A stretch of DNA of 12,335 nucleotides from JBHHWH01 sp046756405 (GTDB lineage Bacteria; Actinomycetota; Acidimicrobiia; Spongiisociales; ZC4RG35), in assembly GCA_046756405.1 (NCBI GenBank), contig JBHHWH010000070.1, forward strand, positions 1-12,335, in the 5' to 3' direction. The notes below the pieces were generated by a model that had not been told where the DNA came from, did not search any database, and worked only from the letters and a program-made list of their open reading frames with translations. The first letter of the stretch is position 1. Every line of letters begins with the position of its first letter. Shown here piece by piece: positions 7,467-12,335 of the stretch. Made by a program: the position numbers and the translations under genes.

Positions 7467-7536
7467 CCCACCTGAAGTCATGGGTCCCACCTGTGGTCCG
7501 AACGCTGAAGAAGAACAGGTGAAGAGGTCCCATGGG
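7467..7536. promoter_or_regulatory. Divergent purC/CBS-BON intergenic region with CCCACCTG repeats
   Basis: CCCACCTG occurs twice as a direct repeat (7467-7474 and 7486-7493, 19 bp apart), and CAGGTG lies inverted at 7516-7521. Two short palindromes flank these: TGGGTCCCA (7481-7489) and CCCATGGG (7529-7536). The arrangement could hold an operator for the pur operon or the CBS gene, but I recognise no known regulator's site. Confidence 0.25.
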
Positions 7537-7577
7537 CGAGGGTCGAAATCCCCTAAGCACAGCCTGGTCCGATGGCG

Positions 7578-7601
7578 TAGCGTGGACAGTAGAAAAGGAG
7601 G
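7578..7601 (+). promoter_or_regulatory. Candidate -10 box and strong ribosome-binding site of the CBS-BON gene
   Basis: TAGCGT (7578-7583) fits TANNNT. AGGAGG (7596-7601) lies 7 nt before ATG 7609 and decides the start, although the frame is open back to 7480. The ribosome site is strong; the -10 is tentative. Confidence 0.45.
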
Positions 7602-7608
7602 TTCTGAA

Positions 7609-8307
7609 ATGCGCATAGGCGATCTGATGACCACCGATGTGGTCACCATCGGCTCCGAAGCATCCCTCAAGGAAGCGGCCCGCCGCATGCTCAAAGCCGG
7701 GGTGAGCGGCCTCCCAGTGACCGAGGACGGCAACCTGGTGGGCATCATCACCGAAGCCGACTTCGTCTCTGAGGAGGCTGAACGGCGACCCAGGCGGCGC
7801 GCCGGCCTGCTGCGGTTCTTCGCCCATGAGGAGCCGGATGTTCCCTCCCGGGAGCGCAACGTTGGAGATGTGATGACCCGTGACGTGTACACCGTCACCC
7901 CCGACGACGATCACGTCGAAGCCGCACGGCTCATGGAGAGCACAGGGGTGAAAAGGCTCCCGGTGGTCGAGGACGGCAAGTTGGTGGGGATCGTCTCCCG
8001 GAGTGACCTGCTCAAGGCCTTCGTCCGGCCCGACACCGAGATCATCGAAGAGCTGAAAGAACGTGTGATGCGGAAGGTCCTCTGGATCGATCCGGATCTG
8101 GTCGACGTCCAGTGCGTCGACGGCAACCTGGTCCTCAGCGGTCACCTGGAGACCCGCTCCGACGCCACTCTCCTCGTGGAACTGGCGGGCCGGCTGGACG
8201 GCGTAGTCTCAGTTGAAGATCACCTCACCTGGGAGATCGACAACACCAAGCTGGAGATGGTCTCCCCGCCCCCCGACCCGAGACGCAATTGGATCAGCGA
8301 CAACTGA
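7609..8307 (+). CDS. CBS-CBS-BON domain protein
   Basis: 232 residues. The first CBS domain covers about residues 1-55 (D-L-M-T-T-D-V-V-T-I, then G-L-P-V-T-E-D-G-N-L-V-G-I-I-T-E-A-D). The second covers about 84-140 (V-G-D-V-M-T-R-D-V-Y-T-V, then R-L-P-V-V-E-D-G-K-L-V-G-I-V-S-R-S-D). A BON domain follows at about 143-210, with V-D-G-N-L-V-L-S-G-H-L-E-T and a V-x-S-V-E-D-H-L end. Paired CBS domains commonly bind adenine nucleotides as sensors; BON domains are usually associated with lipid or surface binding. There is no signal peptide or membrane helix, so it is likely cytoplasmic. An Arg-rich linker (residues 59-64) lies between the CBS domains. The partner or effector is unknown. It is transcribed divergently from purC and is followed after 19 bp by the thioesterase gene. 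Confidence 0.9.
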   Translation: MRIGDLMTTDVVTIGSEASLKEAARRMLKAGVSGLPVTEDGNLVGIITEADFVSEEAERRPRRRAGLLRFFAHEEPDVPSRERNVGDVMTRDVYTVTPDDDHVEAARLMESTGVKRLPVVEDGKLVGIVSRSDLLKAFVRPDTEIIEELKERVMRKVLWIDPDLVDVQCVDGNLVLSGHLETRSDATLLVELAGRLDGVVSVEDHLTWEIDNTKLEMVSPPPDPRRNWISDN

Positions 8308-8313
8308 ACCCTC

Positions 8314-8319
8314 TAGCCT
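8314..8319 (+). promoter_or_regulatory. Candidate leaderless -10 box (TAGCCT) for the thioesterase gene
   Basis: TAGCCT ends 7 nt before ATG 8327, in the 19-bp gap after the CBS-BON stop, and no Shine-Dalgarno is present. It is the same hexamer as before the flavoprotein gene. It suggests that the thioesterase has its own promoter. Confidence 0.5.
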
Positions 8320-8326
8320 GCCTCGG

Positions 8327-8731
8327 ATGTCAGGGTTCAACCGTGAGCGCGTAGAGACGCTGCTCGGCTCCGATGCCTTCGCCAACAGACTCGGAATCAA
8401 GCTGGTTCAGGTGACCCCCGATGAACTCGAGGTGGCGCTCGACCTGACCGACGAGCACGCCAACTTCTACGGCATGACCCATGGTGGGGTGGTGTTTTCC
8501 ATAGCCGACTGCGCCTTCGCTCTGGCTTCGAACTCGGCGGGTGACCGGGCGGTGGCTATCGACACCCACTTGGTTGTCACCGCGGCGACCGGTCCTGGAG
8601 ACCGTCTCACCGCCCGGGTCCGGGAGGTCTCTCGGGGCCGCACTCTGGGCACCTACCGGGCTGAGGTGATGAGAGGAGACGGCAGGGTGGTGGGATTGTT
8701 CACCGGGACCGTGCACATCAGCGCCGGTTGA
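8327..8731 (+). CDS. PaaI-like hotdog-fold acyl-CoA thioesterase
   Basis: 134 residues from ATG 8327, the usual length for a single hotdog domain. The family signature is clear: N-F-Y-G-M-T-H-G-G-V-V-F-S-I-A-D-C-A-F-A-L-A-S-N, with H-G-G at 52-54 and Asp61 in the position of the PaaI catalytic acid. Beta strands with A-I-D-T-H-L-V-V-T-A and G-D-R-L-T-A-R-V-R-E-V follow. PaaI enzymes hydrolyse aryl-CoA or hydroxylated phenylacetyl-CoA esters and often rescue dead-end CoA intermediates; they act as oligomers in the cytoplasm. The frame is open to 8213 inside the CBS-BON gene, but homology begins after ATG 8327. The substrate cannot be told from sequence. The same genome segment encodes an aromatic-CoA hydroxylase, which makes an aryl-CoA substrate attractive but unproven. 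Confidence 0.87.
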   Translation: MSGFNRERVETLLGSDAFANRLGIKLVQVTPDELEVALDLTDEHANFYGMTHGGVVFSIADCAFALASNSAGDRAVAIDTHLVVTAATGPGDRLTARVREVSRGRTLGTYRAEVMRGDGRVVGLFTGTVHISAG

Positions 8732-8745
8732 CTTGCGTCACCTCC

Positions 8746-8751
8746 TACGAT
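8746..8751 (+). promoter_or_regulatory. Candidate leaderless -10 box (TACGAT) for the LCP-family gene
   Basis: TACGAT lies 5 nt before ATG 8757 and fits TANNNT; there is no Shine-Dalgarno. TTGACT at 8728-8733 looks like a -35 but is only 12 nt away, too close for a standard spacer. Confidence 0.35.
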
Positions 8752-8756
8752 CCCCG

Positions 8757-9860
8757 ATGGGCATGATCAAGTACGCAGTCTTTCACCCGTGGCGTGTGGC
8801 GGCGATTCTCGTCATCGGGGTGCTGTTGGGCTACTTCGGCTTCTACGCCTATCAGTTGAACGCTCTCATGGGCCTGGTCGCTACCGAGAGCTTTGATCCC
8901 GGGAGCGCCCGAGCCGCCATCGCTGCCGCTCAGGATACAGACGGGGCGGAGGTTCCCACGACGACGTTGGGGGTGGCGCCGGCCGGGCTGGGCTTCGATC
9001 CGACAGCAGAGTCGATGGAGAACCTGGCCTCCCGCCCGCCCGATTTCAACCTCGCAGCCTTCGGGGAGCCCATACCCGACAGCATCTTCGACGCCTATCT
9101 GCTCATCGGCTCCGACGCTTCCGGGTACCTCGCCGACGCCATCATCCTGGCCCTGCAACCCACCGACGGGTCGGCGCCGATCATGGTCAGCCTTCCTCGC
9201 GACCTCTACCTGTGGAACGCCTGCAAGCAGGACTTCACCCGACTCAACGCAGGTCTCGGGGGCTGCCCGGGCTTTGCTTCAGGGTCTGAGCTGATGGCGA
9301 TCATGGTGGAGGACTACACGGGTATACCGGTAGACCATCTCGCCCGGATCAACTTCGACGGGTTCGCCGCGGTGGTGAATGCGATGGGTGGCATCACCGT
9401 CTGTGTCGACAACCCCACCCGTGACCCCAAGGCAGGGTTGGACATCCCGGATGCGGGATGCCGTGAAGCCGACGGGCAGCTGGCGCTGGCCTGGGTGCGC
9501 TCCCGGCATATGGAGCAGCTGATCGACGGCGATTGGGTGGTGGTGAGCGGCTCCGACTTTGCTCGTCAGCAGCGCCAGCAGGATGCGCTGTTCCAATTGG
9601 CGGCTCGAGCGGCAGGGTTCTCCTCCCCGGGGGCCCTTACGGAGAGGCTCTCCGCGGTGGCGTCTTCGATCCGTCTCGACTCCGGCTGGTCGTTGGGCCA
9701 GGCAGTAGCCACAGCCTGGAAATACAGGGGCATCTCCAAAAGCTCGGTGCGCCGGTTCAGCATCGGGGTGAAGGACTACACCGCCCCCAGCGGAGCGCAG
9801 GTGCTGCTCCCCGTGGTTCCGTTCCGGGAGGAACTCGCCAAGGTCTACGCCTTGGGATGA
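8757..9860 (+). CDS. LytR-CpsA-Psr (LCP) family cell-wall glycopolymer ligase
   Basis: 367 residues from ATG 8757. A short basic N-terminus and one membrane helix (about 13-33) anchor a large extracytoplasmic part. After a Thr/Pro/Ala-rich linker the LCP domain runs about 113-280: L-L-I-G-S-D (115-120), A-D-A-I-I-L, S-L-P-R-D (145-149), I-N-F-D-G-F-A-A-V-V-N-A-M-G-G-I (198-213), A-L-A-W-V-R-S-R-H (243-251) and D-F-A-R-Q-Q-R-Q-Q (267-275). LCP proteins transfer teichoic acids, arabinogalactan or capsule onto peptidoglycan from lipid carriers. The key Asp and Arg positions (Asp120, Asp127, Arg148, Arg250, Arg270) appear kept. The Arg usually found just before the Asp of the R-x-D-T motif is not; the sequence there is Y-L-A-D-A. 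Four external cysteines (156, 170, 216, 235) could form disulfides. TTG 8733 and ATG 8763 are alternative starts. It converges with purB. Confidence 0.88.
   Translation: MGMIKYAVFHPWRVAAILVIGVLLGYFGFYAYQLNALMGLVATESFDPGSARAAIAAAQDTDGAEVPTTTLGVAPAGLGFDPTAESMENLASRPPDFNLAAFGEPIPDSIFDAYLLIGSDASGYLADAIILALQPTDGSAPIMVSLPRDLYLWNACKQDFTRLNAGLGGCPGFASGSELMAIMVEDYTGIPVDHLARINFDGFAAVVNAMGGITVCVDNPTRDPKAGLDIPDAGCREADGQLALAWVRSRHMEQLIDGDWVVVSGSDFARQQRQQDALFQLAARAAGFSSPGALTERLSAVASSIRLDSGWSLGQAVATAWKYRGISKSSVRRFSIGVKDYTAPSGAQVLLPVVPFREELAKVYALG
9838..9855. terminator. Possible bidirectional terminator hairpin between the LCP gene and purB
   Basis: CCAAGG (9838-9843) and CCTTGG (9850-9855) can pair around a 6-nt loop, at the very end of the LCP coding region and just beyond the purB stop. 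There is no T tract, so intrinsic termination would be weak. The position between convergent stops only 3 bp apart is the main support. Confidence 0.25.
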
Positions 9861-9863
9861 GGC

Positions 9864-11162
9864 CTACAGCTCGAGTTCGGCGAGACGTTCGAAGACGACG
9901 TTTGCTTTCTCCTGGATGTCCTCCAGGGAGAAGCATCGGGCCAGCCTCTCCTCGTCTAGCGGCACCTCCGGGTCGGTGGCGAGGAGGTCGGCTAGTTCAG
10001 CTTCGCCCTCCCAGGCTGCCATGGCGTGACGCTGGACGATCCGGTAGGCCTCGTCCCGGGTAAGCCCATTCTCCACCAGGGCGAGGAGCACCCCCTGGCT
10101 GAAGACCAGGCCCCGGGTGGCGTCCAGATTGGCCGTCATCCGCTCAGCGTCCACCACCAAGTTCTCCACCAGACCCGCAAACCTGACCAGCATGTAGTGG
10201 AGGACGGTGGAGGCGTCAGGGAGGATTACCCGCTCCGCCGAGGAGTGGGAGATGTCCCGTTCGTGCCACAGGGCCACGTTCTCCAGACCTACTTGGGCGT
10301 ATCCCCTGAGCAGCCGGGCCATACCCGTCATCCGCTCGGAGAGGATCGGATTGCGCTTGTGGGGCATCGCCGAAGACCCCTTTTGGCCCTTGGCAAAGGC
10401 TTCCCGCACCTCGCCGACTTCGGAGCGTTGCAGGTGGCGGATCTCGGTGGCCATCCGCTCTATGGAAGCTCCGACAACGGCCAGGGTGGTCAGATACTGA
10501 GCATGGCGATCCCGGGCCACCACCTGGGTGGAGGCGGGTTCCGGGGTGAGGCCGAGACGCCCACAGACGTGGGCCTCCACTTCAGGCGGCACGTGGGCGT
10601 AGCTGCCCACTGCGCCGGAGATCTTTCCCACTGCGATCGCTTGGCGAGCGGCGAGGAGCCGTTGGTGGTCCCGAGCCAGTTCGAAGGCCCATCCGGCCAA
10701 CTTGAGGCCGAAGGTGGTGGGCTCGGCCCAGATGCCGTGGGTACGACCAATCATCGGAGTGTGACGATGCTCTCCAGCCTTCTCCTTGACCACGTCGAAG
10801 AGGACACCCAGGGCCTCGAGAAGGAGGTCGGCGGCATCACGCAGTATCACCCCACCGGCGGTGTCCAAGACGTCGGAGGAGGTGAGCCCGTAGTGGATCC
10901 AGGCAGCCGCCTTGGTGCCGGCTTTCTCGCCGAGAAGGTCGACAAAGGCGGCCATGTCGTGGTTGGTGACCTTCTCCCGCTCCGCCACCTCGGCAGGGGT
11001 GGGACAGGGCGCGGTCCTGGTGGTGGCGGCGACGCCAGCGGGGACCCTTCCCAGAGCCTCCCAGGCTTCCAGGGCGAGAACCTCCACCTCCTTCCACGCC
11101 TCCAGTCGCCGTCCGTCCGACCAGACAAGACGCATCCCGGGCAAGGTGTAACGCTCGATCAC
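9864..11162 (-). CDS. purB: Adenylosuccinate lyase PurB
   Basis: 432 residues from GTG 11162, typical for the family. It is a fumarate-lyase superfamily enzyme that splits fumarate from SAICAR (giving AICAR) and from adenylosuccinate (giving AMP). Visible sites: T-S-S-D (94-97), the G-R-T-H-G block with His142, and the superfamily signature G-S-S-A-M-P-H-K-R-N-P (262-272) on the mobile catalytic loop. W-H-E-R-D-I-S-H-S-S-A-E-R (299-311) also matches PurB. The N-terminal M-I-E-R-Y follows the family pattern, so GTG 11162 is chosen. The frame is open to 11270, but those extra residues are low-complexity. There is no Shine-Dalgarno; CATCAT lies 7 nt upstream as a possible -10. It stands apart from purCSQL, 2.4 kb away on the same strand, with three opposite-strand genes between. 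Confidence 0.96.
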   Translation of the reverse strand: MIERYTLPGMRLVWSDGRRLEAWKEVEVLALEAWEALGRVPAGVAATTRTAPCPTPAEVAEREKVTNHDMAAFVDLLGEKAGTKAAAWIHYGLTSSDVLDTAGGVILRDAADLLLEALGVLFDVVKEKAGEHRHTPMIGRTHGIWAEPTTFGLKLAGWAFELARDHQRLLAARQAIAVGKISGAVGSYAHVPPEVEAHVCGRLGLTPEPASTQVVARDRHAQYLTTLAVVGASIERMATEIRHLQRSEVGEVREAFAKGQKGSSAMPHKRNPILSERMTGMARLLRGYAQVGLENVALWHERDISHSSAERVILPDASTVLHYMLVRFAGLVENLVVDAERMTANLDATRGLVFSQGVLLALVENGLTRDEAYRIVQRHAMAAWEGEAELADLLATDPEVPLDEERLARCFSLEDIQEKANVVFERLAELEL

Positions 11163-11169
11163 AGCCCCG

Positions 11170-11175
11170 ATGATG
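11170..11175 (-). promoter_or_regulatory. Candidate leaderless -10 box (CATCAT) for purB
   Basis: On the minus strand CATCAT ends 7 nt before GTG 11162. It fits only the looser NANNNT pattern, but the spacing matches the other Shine-Dalgarno-less genes in this window. Confidence 0.3.
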
Positions 11176-11196
11176 CCACGCCGCCCGGGGCGTCGG

Positions 11197-11206
11197 GCCT
11201 TAAGGC
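11197..11206. repeat. Perfect palindrome GCCTTAAGGC between the lipoprotein frame and purB
   Basis: The 10-bp palindrome contains the TAA that ends the distal lipoprotein frame and lies 35 bp before the purB start. It has no loop and so is not a good terminator stem. It could be a protein-binding site, or chance. Confidence 0.25.
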
Positions 11207-11412
11207 TCCAACCCTTGGGCGCGGAGGGTGTCGATGTCGCCGGAAGTAGTGGCGAAGCCTTCGGCGACACTTAGCTGTGCTAGCAGGTCTGTCACCAGGC
11301 CGGGAGTGTCTTCGAAGTCGCGGGGGTCGATCTCCACGGCCAGGTCGAGTTCTTCTCCCCTCCCCAGCGTGAAGAACGCCCGAGGATCGGCTGGGACCCA
11401 CCGATCGCGTCA
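11200..11412 (-). pseudogene. In-frame continuation of the lipoprotein gene beyond an internal TGA
   Basis: Reading on through the TGA at 11412-11410 in the same frame gives 69 further codons without a stop, closing at TAA 11202-11200. The text is protein-like: it begins R-D-R-W-V-P-A-D-P-R-A-F-F-T-L, continues L-D-L-A-V-E-I-D-P-R-D-F, and ends D-I-D-T-L-R-A-Q-G-L-E-P. Codons keep a GC-rich third position. No start codon with a ribosome site begins it independently. The simplest reading is that this is the native C-terminus of the lipoprotein and that one base change made a stop (for example TGG, CGA or GGA to TGA). Sequencing error, UGA readthrough and selenocysteine insertion are alternatives. 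With this segment included, the gap to purB falls to 37 bp. Confidence 0.7.
11385..11406 (-). other. Hairpin directly downstream of the in-frame TGA
   Basis: On the minus strand, starting 3 nt after the TGA, GATCGG (11406-11401) pairs with CCGATC (11390-11385). Inside, TGG pairs with CCA around a GTC loop, with one bulged G, giving about 9 bp of stem. The apical bases include GGTC, as in the E. coli fdhF selenocysteine element. However, the loop is only about 11 nt from the TGA, and the bulge is on the 3' side rather than the 5' side. It may be chance. Confidence 0.35.
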
Positions 11413-12093
11413 CAGTTGGTCCACGTCGCGGCGCAGAAACATCAGGAGTCGCTGCCCTTCGGCCAGGTCGACACTTGGGGAGAGTCCGATGTTGTAGTCG
11501 ACGGGTTCGGTCGGGGGGCCTTCTTCGGCAACTAAGCCCGGCCCCTCTGGACCCTTGGTGACCAGGATCCCCAGAGCGGCGGCCTCCTCTGGGCCCAGCA
11601 TTGTTCTGAAATAGCCGCCGTGTATGACGATCTCGCGCCCCTCCCCTGCCTTCCACCCGGAAGGAACTGCGGGTCTCTCGGCGAGAACCTCCACTACTTT
11701 CACTACTACCGGCGTTTCGGGGAGCAGACCAAAAGTCTGCTCCGGACCCCTGTTGGGATCGATGGGGGGAAACTTGCCGTCGGGAGTGTTGAGACGGCTG
11801 GGCCTGATGTCTACAACGTCCGCGATCACCGCCAGGTCTGAAACCCGGGGGATGTCGGCGAAGCGCAACGAGACCAGGGTGCCTCCGCCTCCTCCGAGGA
11901 GGTCACGGGTGGAGCGGGGGTCAGGCGCCAGGTTCTCTCCGGTAGCCACGAACTCGGTGGTACTCGTTAAGTTCGTCTCCGCCTCGGAAGTCTCAGCGTC
12001 GAAGAGGGGTGAACTCTCGCCGCAGGCGGAGAGAACAAGCGCCAGTGTGAAGACTGAGACCAACCGCCGAGGACGCAGTTTAAGTCGCGCCAT
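11410..12093 (-). CDS. Secreted lipoprotein of unknown function, probably truncated
   Basis: 227 residues from ATG 12093. The N-terminus is a lipoprotein signal: basic residues K-L-R-P-R-R, a hydrophobic stretch, then lipobox L-S-A-C with Cys24 as the lipidation site, followed by G-E-S-S. After a Ser/Thr/Glu-rich linker comes a beta-rich region with V-S-L-R-F-A-D-I, V-V-V-K-V-V-E-V-L, and E-I-V-I-H-G-G-Y-F (155-162). The last residues before the stop, R-L-L-M-F-L-R-R-D-V, look like an internal beta strand, so the domain seems unfinished at the TGA. The ribosome site GGGGAGGA (12101-12108) is 7 nt upstream of ATG 12093; the frame is open to 12165, but that part lacks a ribosome site. I recognise no named family. 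It is anchored to the outer face of the membrane by inference. It is followed by purB on the same strand. Confidence 0.82.
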   Translation of the reverse strand: MARLKLRPRRLVSVFTLALVLSACGESSPLFDAETSEAETNLTSTTEFVATGENLAPDPRSTRDLLGGGGGTLVSLRFADIPRVSDLAVIADVVDIRPSRLNTPDGKFPPIDPNRGPEQTFGLLPETPVVVKVVEVLAERPAVPSGWKAGEGREIVIHGGYFRTMLGPEEAAALGILVTKGPEGPGLVAEEGPPTEPVDYNIGLSPSVDLAEGQRLLMFLRRDVDQL

Positions 12094-12136
12094 GGGAACA
12101 TCCTCCCCACCAGCCGTGTGAATGTCCGTATATGTT

Positions 12137-12150
12137 GCAACGCCCGTTGC
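12137..12150. repeat. Inverted repeat GCAACG-CC-CGTTGC in the divergent region
   Basis: Six-base arms separated by 2 nt lie in the gap between the lipoprotein gene and the right-edge gene, next to an AT-rich TATATG (12129-12134). GTTGCAAC (12134-12141) is a further palindrome overlapping it. It could be an operator for either gene; no known site is recognised. Confidence 0.3.
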
Positions 12151-12170
12151 GGTCGTCGAGATCAAGACTG

Positions 12171-12335
12171 GTGCGCGAAGTGCTTTTGTACCACATAATC
12201 GCTGAGGAGTTGGAGGAGTGGCGCGCCCGCTTCCGCGAGGTCTGGCTCGCCAAACCCGCCCTGGAGTGGGAGGGGATAATGGAGGAGGCGGGAATGCCCT
12301 GCACCCTCTGCCGCACCGTCGAGGAGTGGATGGAC
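12171..12335 (+). CDS. Unrecognised protein, N-terminal part only (gene continues beyond 12335)
   Basis: A plus-strand frame runs open to the right edge. From GTG 12171 it gives 55 residues, rich in Glu, Trp and Arg: A-E-E-L-E-E-W-R-A-R-F-R-E-V-W, then M-E-E-A-G-M-P-C-T-L-C-R-T-V-E-E-W-M-D. Codons from about 12200 on have GC-rich third positions, as in real genes here. The start is unsettled. The frame is open to ATG 12132, but codons there (AGA, TCA, AGA) look non-coding; GTG 12171 or GTG 12180 are preferred. No clear ribosome site is seen at either. A C-x-x-C pair near the edge might bind metal or be redox-active, but that is speculation. The gene is divergent from the lipoprotein gene. Confidence 0.55.
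   Translation, partial: MREVLLYHIIAEELEEWRARFREVWLAKPALEWEGIMEEAGMPCTLCRTVEEWMD

Noticed and set aside
7442..7471. Upstream purC start at GTG 7471
   Set aside because: No ribosome site or -10 box precedes it, and the extra ten residues are unlike PurC; GTG 7441 has a TACCCT box at the right distance.
7363..8145. 260-codon minus-strand frame across the start of the CBS-BON gene and purC
   Set aside because: It overlaps two clear genes and reads as the antisense of the CBS motifs.
10026..11249. 407-codon open frame on the plus strand opposite purB
   Set aside because: purB is unmistakable on the other strand; this frame is rich in Gly, His and Pro with no domain, a typical antisense shadow.
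11159..11656. 165-codon minus-strand frame covering the gap upstream of purB
   Set aside because: It is Arg/Pro-rich and overlaps the lipoprotein frame; the real coding signal here is the lipoprotein frame itself continued past its TGA.
1..12335. Mobile element, defence system, CRISPR array, tRNA or riboswitch
   Set aside because: No transposase, integrase, toxin, nuclease or helicase gene, no regularly spaced repeats and no recognisable structured RNA were found on either strand.

Overview
The window looks like a chromosomal segment of a high-GC Gram-positive (actinobacterial) genome, possibly an uncultured Acidimicrobiia-like lineage. The evidence is high GC at third codon positions, frequent GTG starts, a LytR-CpsA-Psr cell-wall protein, and several genes that lack a Shine-Dalgarno and carry a TANNNT-type -10 box 5-8 nt before the start codon, as in actinobacterial leaderless transcripts. 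The lineage is inferred from these traits, not from a database match. I see no insertion sequence, tRNA, rRNA, CRISPR or prophage gene. Coding density is very high and no gene-free stretch exceeds 300 bp.

Layout, left to right. (1) 1-717, minus: mobA (molybdenum cofactor guanylyltransferase) coupled by an ATGA overlap to a DsbA/FrnE-like thiol oxidoreductase that runs off the left edge. (2) 829-1176, plus: a small four-helix membrane protein of unknown function, preceded by a tight GGGCTAGCT repeat. (3) 1180-3507, minus: a fused FAD monooxygenase/Old Yellow Enzyme flavoprotein of the salicylyl-CoA 5-hydroxylase or 2-aminobenzoyl-CoA monooxygenase/reductase type. It lies 22 bp downstream of purL but appears to have its own -10 box. 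(4) 3530-7441, minus: purC-purS-purQ-purL, every junction a 4-bp ATGA or GTGA overlap. (5) 7609-9860, plus: a CBS-CBS-BON protein divergent from purC, a PaaI-like hotdog thioesterase and an LCP-family protein. (6) 9864-11162, minus: purB. (7) 11200-12093, minus: a secreted lipoprotein of unknown function whose frame is broken by one in-frame TGA. (8) 12171-12335, plus: the start of an unrecognised gene cut by the right edge.

Five purine-biosynthesis genes lie here: purSQL make FGAM synthase, purC makes SAICAR, and purB acts both at the SAICAR step and from adenylosuccinate to AMP. The CBS-BON gene shares a divergent promoter region with purC. CBS domains often bind adenine nucleotides, so an adenylate link is a reasonable hypothesis but is not shown. 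The aromatic-CoA flavoprotein and the PaaI-like thioesterase could belong to one aromatic-CoA route, but they are not adjacent.

The most unusual observation is in the lipoprotein gene. After the TGA, the same frame stays open for 69 more codons of good protein-like sequence, ending just before purB. The TGA is followed by C and by a stable hairpin. A recent nonsense mutation or a sequencing error is most likely. Stop-codon readthrough is a checkable alternative, and selenocysteine insertion is a remote one. The second notable signal is the recurrent leaderless -10/start arrangement, which also changes the choice of start codon for purC.
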